Below, one piece after another: positions 25,470 through 32,774 of a DNA stretch of 32,897 bases; the first letter of the stretch is position 1, and each line of letters begins with the position of its first letter. This DNA comes from Methylocystis sp. GTDB lineage: Bacteria; Pseudomonadota; Alphaproteobacteria; Rhizobiales; Beijerinckiaceae. The notes under the pieces were generated by a model. The model searched no databases. It saw only the letters and a list, made by a program, of their open reading frames with translations, and was not told the DNA's origin. Position numbers and translations under genes: made by a program. The DNA lies in NCBI GenBank assembly GCA_022843405.1, contig JALHNQ010000039.1, positions 1 to 32,897 of the forward strand, in the 5' to 3' direction.

Positions 25470-25889
25470 ATGAAATTCCGGCGACTCACGCGCTTCGGCA
25501 TTGTCTTCTCGCTCTCGCTGATTGCGAGCGCGGCTTCGTCTGCATGCGCAGCGGGCGATGAACTTCCAAAGCGCCGTCCCGGCCTGTGGCGGATTTCAAC
25601 GATCGCGCCAGAGATCGGCATGCAGACCAATGAGGTCTGCATTGAAGAAGGCGACAGCATCATCGGCGCTCAGGATGAAAATTGCGCCAAGCCGTCAGTC
25701 TCGCAGGCGAAAGATCAGACCATCGTCACGATCGAATGTGGTCCAACGCATTCGCGTGACGTCACTAGCCTTCTCTTCACCGGCGACTTCCGGAACTGGT
25801 ATCGGGCGCAGTCGAGGATGACGGCGAACGGCGCGCGCGCGGGCTTCACGATCAACGCGACATTTCTGTCGGAGCGCTGCACGAAATAG
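25470..25889 (+). CDS. DUF3617-like exported protein
   Basis: A 139-residue protein with a signal peptide (about 1-28, ends ACAAGDE). The mature part begins RRPGLWRISTIAP, as in DUF3617 proteins (PGLWE pattern), and has four Cys, CIEE, NCAK, IECG and the final RCTK. The function of the family is unknown. The gene stands alone between two minus-strand genes; there is no clear ribosome binding site before the ATG. Confidence 0.78.
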   Translation: MKFRRLTRFGIVFSLSLIASAASSACAAGDELPKRRPGLWRISTIAPEIGMQTNEVCIEEGDSIIGAQDENCAKPSVSQAKDQTIVTIECGPTHSRDVTSLLFTGDFRNWYRAQSRMTANGARAGFTINATFLSERCTK

Positions 25890-25957
25890 GCGCATCGCAG
25901 AAATTGCGACGCGCTTCCGCCTGCATGCGTTCGCGCGCTGCGAACCTTAGCCCAAGG

Positions 25958-26707
25958 TCACCGACGCGCGACATTGGCGGAAAGCACCACGACTCGGGCG
26001 CCGATCGCCGCCTTCTGGTAGAGGTCCATCGCATCCTGATTGATCATTCGGATACAGCCAGACGATTGGCTCTTTCCGATGGTCCACGGCTCATTCGTGC
26101 CGTGGATTCGAAACAGCGTGTCTTTATCACCTTGCCAGAGATACATTGCGCGCGCTCCCAGTGGATTGCCGGGACCGCCATGCATCCCGAGCCCGCTTTG
26201 CAACTCGACCAGCTGCCTCTTGAGGTCCGGCCGGCGCTCGATCATTTCCTTCGGCGGGTACCAGTCAGGCCATTCCTGCTTGCTCTTGATCGTCGCTTCC
26301 CCGGCCCATGCGAAGCCTTCGCGTCCAACGCCGATGCCATAACGGGTCGCGCGGCCGCCCGCCTCGACGAAATAGAGGTAGTGCCTGGCTGGATCGACGA
26401 CGATTGTTCCTGGCGCTTCTTTGGTCGAATAGGCGACGCTCTTGCGCAGGAAGGCTGCATCGACTTGGCCCGCTTTGAGCGCTGGAACATTAAATCCGGC
26501 GTCTTTCGTCTGGGCGTAGAAATCGCCGCCTTGGACAGTCACCGCCTCCACCGGTCCCGCCTGCTCGACAGGATCATTCGGAGGCGGAGGCGCAACGGCG
26601 GAGGCGTCAATCGTCGGAGACGTTTGCATGCTGGCGCATCCGGCAAGGCATGCGCCAGCCGTTGCAAAAGCAAACACTACTAGGACATGGCGGGTTACGC
26701 GAGACAT
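25958..26707 (-). CDS. L,D-transpeptidase (YkuD family) lipoprotein
   Basis: A 249-residue lipoprotein (lipobox LAGC, Cys24). The YkuD domain runs from about 100 (GTIVVDPARHYLYFVEAGG) with the catalytic motif H202-G-T-N and S-S-G-C218-I-R-M. It should crosslink peptidoglycan or attach lipoproteins to it in the periplasm. ATG at 26707. The gene is solitary. Confidence 0.93.
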   Translation of the reverse strand: MSRVTRHVLVVFAFATAGACLAGCASMQTSPTIDASAVAPPPPNDPVEQAGPVEAVTVQGGDFYAQTKDAGFNVPALKAGQVDAAFLRKSVAYSTKEAPGTIVVDPARHYLYFVEAGGRATRYGIGVGREGFAWAGEATIKSKQEWPDWYPPKEMIERRPDLKRQLVELQSGLGMHGGPGNPLGARAMYLWQGDKDTLFRIHGTNEPWTIGKSQSSGCIRMINQDAMDLYQKAAIGARVVVLSANVARR

Positions 26708-27101
26708 AGGCGATGATCGTCCTCAACCGGATGTGCCGACTATAGCCAAATCCGCGCCGGGAACCAATTCTTCCCCCACCGCGAACGCCGCTTGCATGGA
26801 ACGGCTTGCCGTCGAGCGACGATGAAGCGGAAATTCGGACAAGGTTCCACGCGGGCGTCGCGTTCGCGGAAAACTCGATAATGAAGGACACATCATGGGA
26901 AAAGGTCTTAATCGGATAATGCTTGGAATGTCACAAATCCCTTATGTGCCGCGCTCCTCGGCAATGCGCGCTTTCCCGTCAGCTTTCAGAGTCATGGGAA
27001 ACCCAGCTGACCAGTAGCTCGCAGGGAGCATCGCGCGGACCGACGCCCCCTGCCACACAGCAAAAATATCCAAGCGAGCAACCGAATGTCGATCTTCTCA
27101 A
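26708..27101. other. Intergenic region without a recognised gene
   Basis: About 390 bp between the L,D-transpeptidase start and the end of the small unknown gene. Open frames here are short and show no motif. No strong hairpin, promoter box or RNA gene is visible. Confidence 0.4.
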
Positions 27102-27407
27102 TCAATTTGCGGCGGCGGCATCATTGCTCGGGAGCACGTCACGCAGTCGCTTGCCCTCAACCCATGCGAACGTCGCGGACGTATCCGCGCATTGGATATC
27201 CTGCTCAGCGATCAGCTTGTCGCACAGCATGACGCAAATCGCATCGATGGGAGCGCTCGTGTCGTTTTCCTCGGTCATGCGATCGATGGATATCTCGCCC
27301 ATTTCCTCGCCGTCGACGATATGGATGATAAACACTTCTTCATGACCTGCGGCGCCGTGGGCGTTCACTCTGAAGGTTTCTCCCTTGTACTGAAATTCAC
27401 GGATCAT
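27102..27407 (-). CDS. Small acidic protein of unknown function
   Basis: A 101-residue soluble protein (start MIREFQYKGETFRVNAHGAA), acidic, with two Cys (VMLCDKL and DIQCADT). I do not recognise a family. The reading frame is well kept, with acidic composition unlike the Arg/Ala-rich shadow frames of this DNA. GGTAGG lies close to the ATG. It is divergent from the bolA gene, 215 nt apart, in the Fe-S gene group. A regulatory or scaffold role would be speculation. Confidence 0.68.
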   Translation of the reverse strand: MIREFQYKGETFRVNAHGAAGHEEVFIIHIVDGEEMGEISIDRMTEENDTSAPIDAICVMLCDKLIAEQDIQCADTSATFAWVEGKRLRDVLPSNDAAAAN

Positions 27408-27622
27408 TTCCTACCCCCGCCTCTTGATGTTGTTTGGCCATTCAGTCGAACGGCGCGACCCTATCGTTCGCCAATACTCGGTCAATAGCGCCGAGAGTCG
27501 CAGTTTGCAAAAAAAATGCGCTGGAACAATCAGGCGCCCTTATTGCTTCCCGATCGCACCAAGCGCGGATCGATTTGGCAAGGTTTGTCAAGTTTCGAAC
27601 AATTCAGCTGGAAGGAATGACC

Positions 27623-27853
27623 ATGCCGATGTCTGCGGAGAATATCGAAAGTATGATCAAGGCGGCGCTACCGGACGCGGTGGTGGAATTGACGGCCCTC
27701 GCCGATGACAATGATCATTGGGCCGCGACCGTCACTTCTTCGTCGTTCAAGGGACTGAGCCGGGTGCGTCAGCACCAACTGGTCAATGCAGCCCTGGCCG
27801 GCAAACTTGGCGGCGAGCTGCACGCATTGGCGCTGACCACGCAAGCGCCGTAG
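27623..27853 (+). CDS. bolA: BolA family protein
   Basis: A 76-residue protein of the short BolA type (MSAENIESMIKAALPDAVVE, then FKGLSRVRQHQLVNAALAGK). The conserved His of RVRQHQLV would bind an Fe-S cluster together with a monothiol glutaredoxin. The ATG at 27623 is preferred because GGAAGG lies 7 nt upstream; an ATG two codons earlier overlaps that site. The glutaredoxin gene follows after 33 nt, the usual bolA-grx4 pairing, so the two probably act as a complex in Fe-S trafficking or iron sensing. Confidence 0.9.
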   Translation: MPMSAENIESMIKAALPDAVVELTALADDNDHWAATVTSSSFKGLSRVRQHQLVNAALAGKLGGELHALALTTQAP

Positions 27854-27886
27854 TCACTAAAAACGGAATTCATGCGGGAGCAAAAG

Positions 27887-28228
27887 ATGTCTGACACCCT
27901 TAGCCGGATCAAAGAAGTGGTCGACAGCGCAGATGTCGTATTGTTTATGAAAGGCACGCCCCAGGCGCCCCAATGCGGCTTCTCGATGCAAGTCGTGCAG
28001 ATCCTCAATCAGATCGGCGCGTCCTACAACGCGGTAAATGTCCTTGCGGACGGAGAAATCCGTGAAGGCATCAAGGCCTTTTCGAATTGGCCGACAATCC
28101 CGCAACTTTACGTCAAGGGCGAATTTGTCGGGGGTTGCGACATTACCCGCGAGATGTTTCAGACCGGAGAATTGGCGGCGCTCCTCGAAAAGGAGAACAT
28201 TCCGCATAAGCAAAGCGCAAAGGCGTAA
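27887..28228 (+). CDS. grxD: Monothiol glutaredoxin, Grx4 family
   Basis: A 113-residue protein with the CGFS active site at C30 ([15 protein letters not shown]) and the glutathione-binding elements [18 protein letters not shown]. Such proteins carry a glutathione-bound [2Fe-2S] cluster and pass it to apoproteins, often together with BolA. The ATG at 27887 is preferred over 27872 because GGGAG lies 7 nt upstream and MSDTLSRI is the usual family start. It converges with ygfZ. Confidence 0.95.
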   Translation: MSDTLSRIKEVVDSADVVLFMKGTPQAPQCGFSMQVVQILNQIGASYNAVNVLADGEIREGIKAFSNWPTIPQLYVKGEFVGGCDITREMFQTGELAALLEKENIPHKQSAKA

Positions 28229-28285
28229 AAGGCCGAGACGCGGCGCACCCGGCGGGCGCGCCACTAGCGACTGCTCCATCCAAAT

Positions 28286-29173
28286 TCAGGACTGAGGGTG
28301 AAAGTCGAGCGCCACTCCAGCGGCTTCTGCCGTATGGCCGGCGTCGAGCAGCTCTGACAGCCGGTCGATGCGGATAAACGCCAAACCATCGGCGCCCACC
28401 CGAGAACCCGTCACGCCGATATCGACGCCGCCGATGTAGACCTGCGATCCCTGCGCGGGCGCTGCGCTTCTGGAGGTGAATCGCGAGACTCGTTTTCTCA
28501 CCGTTGTGCGGTGCTGCATGCGCGACACGACTTCTTGGCCGACATAGCAGCCCTTCTTGAAGTCTAGGCCAGATAAGCGGTCCATATTCGCTTCGTGAGG
28601 AAAAACGCCGCCGTAATCGAAATCGACCAGCCCATCGGGAATGCCGGCGACGATTCTCCTCTCCTCATAGATCGCGCGGTCGCCGCGAGCATCCGCGACT
28701 CCTTTGCGGATAATCGCACGCCATCCCATATCGGGTGAACGCGGATCGGGAGCCGCCGCGACAATGTTGTCCTCAGGCGGCGCGCTATCGAGATAAGCGA
28801 CAACTTCGTGATCGACGCTCATATCGACAAAGTCGACTTTCGATCTGAGCCGATACCGCGCGAATCGACGAAGGAGTTCGGCCGTCAGCGAAATAGGACA
28901 ATCGAGCAACAATCGATCGCCCGCGGCGCCTTGCTCCCTATACACAAAGAAATCAGAGATAATCTTGCCCTGAGGAGTCAAGAGCGCGGCAAAGCGCGCT
29001 TCCCCCCGGCGCAGAGAGCGAATGTCGTTGGTGACGAGATTGTGCAGGAATTCGGTCGCGTCGGCGCCCGTTATCTCGATCAACCCACGATCGGAAAGAA
29101 GAATAGCGTCGGCCATCTGTCTGCTTTGGTCTGGATGACGCGGCGAGACGCCGCCCGCTTTGTAGATATTCAT
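28286..29173 (-). CDS. ygfZ: YgfZ/GcvT-like folate-binding Fe-S maturation protein
   Basis: About 295 residues with a GcvT-like fold (LIEITGADATEFLHNLVTND) and the family signature K207-G-C-Y-V-G-Q-E, whose Cys is essential in E. coli YgfZ. The protein uses tetrahydrofolate to help build or repair certain [4Fe-4S] enzymes. The ATG at 29173 overlaps the hydrolase stop (ATGA); the ATG at 29116 (MADAILLSDRG) is closer to the family start, so the first 19 residues are doubtful. It belongs with the Fe-S genes around it. Confidence 0.88.
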   Translation of the reverse strand: MNIYKAGGVSPRHPDQSRQMADAILLSDRGLIEITGADATEFLHNLVTNDIRSLRRGEARFAALLTPQGKIISDFFVYREQGAAGDRLLLDCPISLTAELLRRFARYRLRSKVDFVDMSVDHEVVAYLDSAPPEDNIVAAAPDPRSPDMGWRAIIRKGVADARGDRAIYEERRIVAGIPDGLVDFDYGGVFPHEANMDRLSGLDFKKGCYVGQEVVSRMQHRTTVRKRVSRFTSRSAAPAQGSQVYIGGVDIGVTGSRVGADGLAFIRIDRLSELLDAGHTAEAAGVALDFHPQS

Positions 29174-29919
29174 TCCATGGGCGGACCCATGTCGTCTTCC
29201 TTCTTCTTCTTTTTCTTGTCGATCTTGGCCTGCGCATAGGCGCCGGCGTTCTTCAATGTGACGGGCGCCTGACCTTCGACGAACTGCGAAATCCAGAAGA
29301 ACGTTCGTTCGCTGGCCCGCTCGGCGGCTTCCGCGTCAAAATTCTCGGCTGTCGCAAAATTGAATCCATCCTTCACCTTGGGATAGGAATAGGCGCTGAC
29401 ATCCGGCCGCGTCGCCCGAAACATCGTCATACCTTCCAGAGGCGTTGAGGCGTCTTCTTCCGGAAAATGCAGCAGCGTCGGGATTTTGCGCTTCTCCGAA
29501 TGTTCGTCGGTCAGCCCGGCCGCATAATATCCGATGGCGCAGGCGACATCCTGCAACCTGTTGGCGGAAATATAAGCGACATATCCGCCCCAGCTGTATC
29601 CGACGAGCGCGACCTTGCCCGTGCTCTTGACCGAGTCCACCGCCGCCTGGACGTCCAGCAACGCCGCTTCGATCGGGACCGATTTCGCGATCTCGACGCC
29701 TTCCGAGGCGCTTGCGGCTTCAGCCTTTTGCGCGCGCTGAAAAAGGGACGGCGCAATCGCGACGTAGCCCTTCGCGGCAAAGGCGTCCGCCTCCTTCCGA
29801 ATGTGCTCGCTCACGCCAAAGTAATCCTGGAGCACGACGACCGCGCCTTTTGGCGTCTCGGCCGGATCAGCCCGGTAGGCTGAGAAGCAGTGTCCGTCTT
29901 GAGAGGTAAGTTCAATCAT
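29170..29919 (-). CDS. Dienelactone hydrolase-family protein with altered active site
   Basis: A 249-residue alpha/beta hydrolase. The nucleophile elbow is GYSWGG with S109 where dienelactone hydrolases have Cys. The acid D156 is kept (FPEEDASTP). At the catalytic His (usual pattern GHGFN) the sequence reads KVKDGFNF, with Asp184. The C terminus is a Lys-rich tail (KIDKKKKKKEDD). It may therefore be weakly active, inactive, or use another residue. It is co-transcribed with ygfZ (4-nt overlap). Confidence 0.82.
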   Translation of the reverse strand: MIELTSQDGHCFSAYRADPAETPKGAVVVLQDYFGVSEHIRKEADAFAAKGYVAIAPSLFQRAQKAEAASASEGVEIAKSVPIEAALLDVQAAVDSVKSTGKVALVGYSWGGYVAYISANRLQDVACAIGYYAAGLTDEHSEKRKIPTLLHFPEEDASTPLEGMTMFRATRPDVSAYSYPKVKDGFNFATAENFDAEAAERASERTFFWISQFVEGQAPVTLKNAGAYAQAKIDKKKKKKEDDMGPPME

Positions 29920-30045
29920 GATCGCAACCTCGCATCTTCACAATGGCGATGCTTTCCACGAAGGAGCGGGTCAGCAGCCGTCTCTTCACGACGCGGCGTT
30001 GCGAATTCCATGCCTTTGACAATCGTCAACGCCGCCGCCGCGACT

Positions 30046-30429
30046 TCAAAAGAAGCCAAGCTCCAACTTCGCTTCTTCCGACATCATGTCCTGGTTCCAC
30101 GGCGGGTCGAAGACGAGATTGACCTTGGAACTCTCGACGCCCTCGACGCCATCGATCGCCCGCTTCGCCATGTTCATCATCTCGCCGGCGACCGGACACC
30201 CCGGCGCGGTCAATGTCATATCGACATCGACATGACGCCGATCGACAATGTCGACTCTATACACCAGACCAAGATCATAAATGTTCACCGGAATCTCCGG
30301 ATCGAACACTGTTCGCAACGCGGCGACGACCGCCTCATACAGTTCTTTCGCCTCTAGCCGGCGCCTTGAGCCCGCGTCGCCGCCGCTGGCGGTCTCAACG
30401 GCCGGTCGCGGCACGATCTGTGTCTCCAC
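30046..30429 (-). CDS. SufT/MIP18-family Fe-S assembly protein
   Basis: A 127-residue protein. An N-terminal charged stretch (about 1-27) precedes the MIP18/DUF59 domain (VFDPEIPVNIYDLGLVYRVD, then TLTAPGCPVAGEM with Cys78, later VFDPPWNQDMMSEEAKLELG). The pattern DPEIPVNIYDLGLVY and the Cys are those of the SufT/PaaD group that matures Fe-S proteins. The start is GTG at 30429. It lies among Fe-S genes, which makes SufT more likely than PaaD. Confidence 0.88.
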   Translation of the reverse strand: METQIVPRPAVETASGGDAGSRRRLEAKELYEAVVAALRTVFDPEIPVNIYDLGLVYRVDIVDRRHVDVDMTLTAPGCPVAGEMMNMAKRAIDGVEGVESSKVNLVFDPPWNQDMMSEEAKLELGFF

Positions 30430-30576
30430 TGTCTTCTTCCGTCTCTTGGCGAGGGCGCGGACGGTTCGGGACTTCTACAAAGATGAACCGCGCGCCCGCG
30501 TGGCATGCCTTCGCGCCGGTAAGTCGGCGCTTCATTTCTCCTCGGTCAAGCAAAGCGCGCGCCAATTGAAAGCGCC

Positions 30577-30592
30577 TGGACTGGAACTTGCT
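30577..30592 (+). promoter_or_regulatory. Weak candidate -24/-12 (sigma-54) promoter for the ferredoxin gene
   Basis: TGG at 30577-30579 and TTGCT at 30588-30592 leave GG and GC exactly 10 nt apart, as sigma-54 requires. The rest of the -24 box (TGGAC instead of TGGCAC) is poor, and no TGT-N10-ACA site was found upstream. It lies 85 nt before the ferredoxin ATG. Confidence 0.22.
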
Positions 30593-30676
30593 TCGATTTA
30601 TGCGACCGCCTCAATGAATCCGTCAAGAAAACTGCGCGTCCGAGCGCGAGGCGCGTCGTCAAGAGGTGGAAGTGCA

Positions 30677-31027
30677 ATGTCGGAAGAAGCGGATGACGAA
30701 TTCGAGATTCCTCAACTTTACAAACGTCACGTCTTCGCCTGTTTCACGCAAAGACCTCCGACGCATCCGCGCGGCAGCTGCGGCGCAAACGGCGCTCAGC
30801 CGTTGTGGGATCGTCTGGGCAAGCGCGTCGAAGCCGAGGGCGGCGGCGAAATCGGATTCACCGCCGCCGGCTGCATGGGATTTTGTTCCGCAGGACCTCT
30901 AATGGTCGTCTATCCGGAAGGCATTTGGTACCGGCCGACGAGCCCGGAAGACGTCGACGAAATCTTCACGTCGCATCTCAAAGAAGGCCGCCGCGTCGAT
31001 CGTTTGGTCATGATCCTGACGCGCTGA
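30677..31027 (+). CDS. Thioredoxin-like [2Fe-2S] ferredoxin
   Basis: A 116-residue protein with four cluster Cys at 22, 35, 66 and 70 (HVFACFTQRPPTHPRGSCG and AAGCMGFCSAGP), the spacing of thioredoxin-like [2Fe-2S] ferredoxins. This group includes the Azotobacter nif-region [2Fe-2S] protein. The ATG at 30677 has GAGGTGGA upstream. It converges with sufE (41 nt between stops) and lies 1.8 kb from nifH. It could serve as electron carrier or Fe-S scaffold under nitrogen fixation; that is inference. Confidence 0.88.
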   Translation: MSEEADDEFEIPQLYKRHVFACFTQRPPTHPRGSCGANGAQPLWDRLGKRVEAEGGGEIGFTAAGCMGFCSAGPLMVVYPEGIWYRPTSPEDVDEIFTSHLKEGRRVDRLVMILTR

Positions 31028-31068
31028 CGGCGAATGGCGTCGGGCCTTGATGAAGGCGCGCGCCTGCC

Positions 31069-31506
31069 TCAAGAAATCGCGCGCGCCGCCTCTTGGACGG
31101 CGAGCGCCTCGGCGCGTATGCGCGCGACCATTGAACGGAAACCGTTCGATCGTTGCGGCGTTAGATGCTCTTTCAGACCCAAGCGTTCGAAAAGCGCCAT
31201 GGGATCGGTTTGCAATATGTCCGCTGCGCTTCTGCCCGAGCAGAGCGTGATCAGGATCGCCACGAGCCCCCGTACGATATGCGCGTCGCTATCGCCGAGA
31301 ATGGTCAGCGTCGGCGTCTCCGCGCCGCAATATTCAGTTGTCATTGACAGCCAGACCTGGCTCGCACAGCCGGTGACTTTGGTGTCTTCAGTCTTGAGAG
31401 ACTCCGCAAGCGGCGGCAAGGCGCGCCCGAGTTCGATCACATAGCGGTAGCGGTCCTCCCAATCATCGAGGACCGCGAAATTTTCGATGATATCGTCGAT
31501 ATTCAT
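31069..31506 (-). CDS. sufE: SufE family cysteine desulfuration protein
   Basis: A 145-residue protein with the SufE fold (MNIDDIIENFAVLDDWEDRY, then YVIELGRALPPL) and the acceptor Cys47 in KVTGCASQVWL. It takes sulfur from the cysteine desulfurase SufS and stimulates it. The ATG at 31506 is the family start; a longer frame upstream has no homology. It follows the ankyrin gene by 17 nt and is the third gene of a set divergent from nifH. Confidence 0.95.
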   Translation of the reverse strand: MNIDDIIENFAVLDDWEDRYRYVIELGRALPPLAESLKTEDTKVTGCASQVWLSMTTEYCGAETPTLTILGDSDAHIVRGLVAILITLCSGRSAADILQTDPMALFERLGLKEHLTPQRSNGFRSMVARIRAEALAVQEAARAIS

Positions 31507-31523
31507 ATCTTCTTCCGCCGTGC

Positions 31524-31928
31524 TTAGACGATCGGACGCGCCGCGTCGGCAACATCCGAGCATGGGCGATCGCGCGGCTCGCGCAGCAAAGTTAAACATT
31601 CGACATTCGCGGCGAGATCGCGCGCGGTGAATCCGTCGACCGTTTCCAGCGAAGGATCGGCGCCAGACTGCAGCAGCAGCGCCACCGCATCGGCTTTGCC
31701 GGCTGAGGACGCGTAGATCAATGCCGTCGCTCCGTCGGGATTGCGGTGATTGACCGAGACCCCGGCGTCGATCAACGCCTGCATGGTCTCGAGGCTTCCG
31801 TTGGCCGCCGCAAGCCAGAGCGCATTGTTGCCATCGGCGTTTGTGGCGTGCAGATCGGCGCCTTGCGCGATCAGCGCGCGCAACTCGTCGCACTGGCCCT
31901 TAGCGCTCGCGGCGAGCAAAGGCGTCAT
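31524..31928 (-). CDS. Ankyrin-repeat protein
   Basis: A 134-residue protein with three to four ankyrin repeats (TPLLAASAKGQCDELRALIA, NALWLAAANGSLETMQALID and TALIYASSAGKADAVALLLQ, each followed by the G-A-D/V turn). It has no signal peptide. The repeat units end near residue 110; the tail (LLREPRDRPCSDVADAA) is not conserved. It follows the receiver-like gene by 30 nt. It is probably a protein-binding module, possibly for its neighbours. Confidence 0.88.
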   Translation of the reverse strand: MTPLLAASAKGQCDELRALIAQGADLHATNADGNNALWLAAANGSLETMQALIDAGVSVNHRNPDGATALIYASSAGKADAVALLLQSGADPSLETVDGFTARDLAANVECLTLLREPRDRPCSDVADAARPIV

Positions 31929-31958
31929 GTTTGGCTCCTTCTCCCGCGACGGGGAGGT

Positions 31959-32390
31959 TCAAAGCGCGCCCAGCTGGAACAACGGCTTCGCCCCGCCGCG
32001 ACCGAGCACGGTGTCAACCTTCTGCCGGACGGCTTCGATCTTGAGCGGCTTGACCAGAGCGCCATGGGCGCCGGCTTTCATGCCTTCGACGGCGAGCTTT
32101 TCGTCCGCCAGCTCGCACACCACAAGAATCCTCACATCCGAGAAATGGTCCGAAATTTCGCGGAGCAGCTCCAATCCTCTGGTCTTGAGGAAGCTTGCGC
32201 CAAGCAAAATGACGTCTGGCTTTAACCAATCAACGCCCTTCTCATAGGCCTCCTCTATTTGGGCGAGTTCATGCGTTTCGATCTCGTCATGAAGCATGAA
32301 CTGCAACGCGGCGCGGGTAATCTCGTCTTCATCCACGACGAAAACGCGGCGCTGATCGACAGCCTTTGACGTCTCGACACCAATCTGCAT
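31959..32390 (-). CDS. Receiver-like protein lacking the phosphoacceptor Asp, next to nifH
   Basis: A 143-residue stand-alone CheY-like domain. Kept features are VVDEDE (residues 18-23), GLELLREI and VKPLK. The third strand (PDVILLGASF) has Gly64 where the phosphoacceptor Asp belongs. CAGGAGAG 8 nt before the ATG at 32390 fixes this start and gives the same length as the paralogue at 7881-8312, with which it aligns from the first residue. It is divergent from nifH and is followed by the ankyrin and sufE genes on the same strand. A binding role is likely; a nif-related role is inference. Confidence 0.85.
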   Translation of the reverse strand: MQIGVETSKAVDQRRVFVVDEDEITRAALQFMLHDEIETHELAQIEEAYEKGVDWLKPDVILLGASFLKTRGLELLREISDHFSDVRILVVCELADEKLAVEGMKAGAHGALVKPLKIEAVRQKVDTVLGRGGAKPLFQLGAL

Positions 32391-32620
32391 GTGGCGCTCT
32401 CCTGCGGAAGCAACGATATGGAGATTCATAAGCAATCCGCGTTCCATCCAGCGGTCGCTCCAACGGCGAAATCTTCCAGACTGAAAGAAACAATGTCGTA
32501 AGATACGCAACAATTGTCTGAACGCATCCCCAATGAGGGCGTGACAAGACGCGAACCCCAGCGCCAACAGCTGGATGAGAGACAGATTTAATCTCGTAAA
32601 TTCAATAATAAGTGAGCCAT

Positions 32621-32636
32621 TGTCGCTACTGGCACA
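32621..32636. promoter_or_regulatory. Possible NifA binding site (TGT-N10-ACA)
   Basis: TGT at 32621-32623 and ACA at 32634-32636 are spaced by 10 nt, the NifA upstream activator pattern. It overlaps the -24 box of the nifH promoter, whereas such sites normally lie about 80-150 nt further up. I saw no other match in the gap. It may be chance. Confidence 0.3.
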
Positions 32637-32645
32637 GCGGTTGCT
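32630..32645 (+). promoter_or_regulatory. Sigma-54 (-24/-12) promoter of nifH
   Basis: TGGCAC-AGCGG-TTGCT fits the consensus TGGCAC-N5-TTGCW exactly, with GG and GC 10 nt apart. Transcription should start near 32656, leaving a leader of about 140 nt. This is the normal promoter class for nifHDK, activated by NifA. Confidence 0.9.
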
Positions 32646-32774
32646 TCGACGGTCACGCGAGTGAGGGCTGAACGCACGCCTACGCCACGCCGAGCGATGT
32701 GTTCCTTCCCGTAGCCCGCGACGAGTTTCCTAAAATTTACGGAACGGCGCGCCGCGAGAACGGGCGCGGGTTGA

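Noticed and set aside
27587-27602. TGGC-like -24/-12 promoter before bolA
   Set aside because: The spacing and the -12 box do not fit: after GG and 10 nt the sequence is CA, not GC.
30281-30676. N-terminal extension of the ferredoxin frame
   Set aside because: The extension is basic and without homology; the ATG at 30677 has a good ribosome binding site and fits the family length.
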